Part shown: piece after piece, positions 45,886 to 46,919 of the stretch | Numbering within the stretch: the first letter of the stretch is position 1 | Layout: each line of letters opens with the position of its first letter | Assembly: GCA_938036915.1 (NCBI GenBank) | Contig: CALHVV010000029.1 | Location: 1-46,919, forward strand | Direction of reading: 5' to 3' | Length of the DNA stretch: 46,919 nucleotides | DNA from: an uncultured Candidatus Saccharibacteria bacterium | Lineage (GTDB): Bacteria; Patescibacteriota; Saccharimonadia; Saccharimonadales; Saccharimonadaceae | The notes under the pieces: model-generated | What the model saw: only the letters and a program-made list of their open reading frames with translations | Databases searched by the model: none | Told to the model about the DNA's origin: nothing | Translations under genes and position numbers: made by a program

Positions 45886-46764
45886 ATGACAGACATGGAT
45901 ATATTTTGCGGAATAACGTGGAAAAATAACGGTAATCCTCATTACGAGATCATCCGTAATGGTGTCATTACTGCGATCAACTTGTCCGCCGGAATCCCAA
46001 TATCACAGAGGGGCGAACGGCACTGCACTGGCTATTATGACTTTTCTTATGGCACTACTGGAGCACATACTCCTTGCCCGCATGCTGCTCAGGTGGCCAA
46101 GGGACATCAATGTCGGTCTTGTCAGCTTCAAGAGGGTTTCGTAGCGCTACACAACACTAAACACCTGAATGCTGTGCCGCCACAACTACGCAGCTACGTA
46201 TCCCAAGAGCATTACCTCTATTTGGCTGCTTTTGGAGGTGGGGTTGTAAAAGTTGGTACAGCTGCACGATCACGCCATCCAGCCCGTTGGTACGAACAGG
46301 GCGCGTTGGCAGCTATGAGGATTGCGAGCCGACCTGACGGAATAGCTATCCGTCAACTGGAATCTAGAATATCGCACGCTCATGGTATCGCGCAGACAGT
46401 TCGCGGTAATTTGAAGACCAATCTTATCTCTACTCTGCCTTCTGCAGAACAGGTAACGGCTGATCTGCATGCTGTTTCTCGTCTAGTTGCAGACGACCGA
46501 GATATCTCAGTTTCAGACACGATTTGGTGCGATATGCTGCCGACGATCGTCAACCTGAAACAGAAGTCTGAAGAATGTCGCATCCTGCCTGCTGGTTCGA
46601 TGTCATGGAGCCTCCTTGACGGACCTTATGCAATTGGCCAGTGCTTAATTTGGCATGGTCAGTTGAGTAATTATTTGCTAGATATAAAGCCCCTTGTCGG
46701 ACGGAGTGTTGTCTTTACAAACGTAGGCGAAGGTGAAGCTTCTTTACAGGCGTCGTTATTTTGA
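45886..46764 (+). CDS. DUF2797 domain protein
   Basis: A 292-residue protein of the DUF2797 family. The signature is a cysteine-rich N-terminal part (GERHCTGYYDF, TPCPHAA, HQCRSCQ), which looks like a zinc site, followed by HYLYLAAFGGGVVKVGTA and RWYEQGALAAMRI, the GIY-YIG-like core described for this family. Members are found scattered in bacteria and archaea and have no settled function; a nucleic-acid role is inferred from the fold. I chose ATG 45886; 45895 is a second possibility. A TATAAT box (45835-45840) lies about 45 bases upstream. Confidence 0.85.
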   Translation: MTDMDIFCGITWKNNGNPHYEIIRNGVITAINLSAGIPISQRGERHCTGYYDFSYGTTGAHTPCPHAAQVAKGHQCRSCQLQEGFVALHNTKHLNAVPPQLRSYVSQEHYLYLAAFGGGVVKVGTAARSRHPARWYEQGALAAMRIASRPDGIAIRQLESRISHAHGIAQTVRGNLKTNLISTLPSAEQVTADLHAVSRLVADDRDISVSDTIWCDMLPTIVNLKQKSEECRILPAGSMSWSLLDGPYAIGQCLIWHGQLSNYLLDIKPLVGRSVVFTNVGEGEASLQASLF

Positions 46765-46876
46765 TAAATCAAATTTTAACATCTTTCATCTGACTACACG
46801 CTACAACTGTAAGAGCCTGCGCACTGTGCACACGTACTACCTCCAGTCGGCGACATGTCCACGAGCCCCACAACAC

Positions 46877-46910
46877 GAACAACGCCCACCCTGGTGGGTG
46901 AGCGTTGTTC
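46877..46910. terminator. Hairpin near the right end of the window
   Basis: GAACAACGC pairs with GCGTTGTTC, with an inner CACC/GGTG stem. No T-run follows on either strand within the window, so whether it terminates the DUF2797 gene or one beyond the edge is unclear. Confidence 0.5.
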
Positions 46911-46919
46911 AACATCTGG

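Noticed and set aside
1..46919. Alternative genetic code with UGA read as glycine, known from some CPR lineages
   Set aside because: UGA stops occur exactly at the natural ends of recognisable proteins (for example 772 and 43530) and no conserved protein is interrupted by in-frame UGA.
1..46919. CRISPR array, insertion sequence or prophage
   Set aside because: I found no regularly spaced repeats, transposase motifs, terminal inverted repeats around a gene, or phage structural genes.

Overview
The window reads as ordinary chromosome of an ultrasmall, host-dependent bacterium of the Patescibacteria/CPR radiation, most likely Candidatus Saccharibacteria (TM7). This is an inference from three things: compact bacterial housekeeping genes of mixed ancestry; several large proteins I cannot assign, as is usual in that lineage; and many genes whose -10 box sits only 6-9 bases before the start codon. 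UGA is used as a stop (for example at 772 and 43530), so the recoded-UGA CPR lineages are unlikely. No phage, insertion sequence or CRISPR array is visible.

Layout. 1-0.8 kb: YtxH and DUF5665 small envelope proteins. 0.9-7.1 kb: DnaE with an intact PHP metal site, a structured RNA candidate on the minus strand, a SpoU-type RNA methyltransferase and a GspE/PilB-like ATPase. 7.2-13.2 kb: two ~590-aa unassigned proteins either side of malic enzyme, then a lipoprotein. 13.4-16.6 kb: ribosomal protein L19 with a charged tail, three small membrane or exported proteins, and an RNase HII fused to a YraN (UPF0102) domain. 16.8-20.7 kb: M1 aminopeptidase, an exported HNH nuclease and a HAD phosphatase. 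20.8-28.0 kb: nusA with a terminator in its leader, then a CIRCE-controlled operon clpC / membrane HELLH metallopeptidase / radA / PIN-TRAM protein. 28.3-34.4 kb: inositol monophosphatase-like enzyme, class A penicillin-binding protein, tyrS and a eukaryotic-type phosphomannomutase-like HAD protein. 34.6-41.1 kb: a four-cysteine membrane protein, tRNA-Leu(UAG), rsmD, a phospholipase C-like protein, recG and an FAD-linked oxidase. 41.1-46.9 kb: a more AT-rich accessory stretch with an internally deleted aldehyde dehydrogenase, two six-helix membrane proteins, a CinA N-domain protein, a paralogue of the four-cysteine protein, a SAM methyltransferase and a DUF2797 protein.

How the genes fit together. 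The strongest functional unit is the heat-shock/repair operon at 22.0-28.0 kb. Its order recalls the Firmicutes block clpC-radA-disA-yacL, but disA is absent, a membrane metallopeptidase is inserted, and control is by an HrcA operator (CIRCE) overlapping the -35 box. The aminopeptidase, exported nuclease and phosphatase would suit scavenging of peptides and nucleotides by an organism living on a host cell. The points most worth a second look are the widespread leaderless starts, the CIRCE-clpC promoter, the nusA leader terminator, the structured RNA near 4.7 kb, the RNase HII-YraN fusion, the collapsed AstD remnant and the four-cysteine paralogue family.
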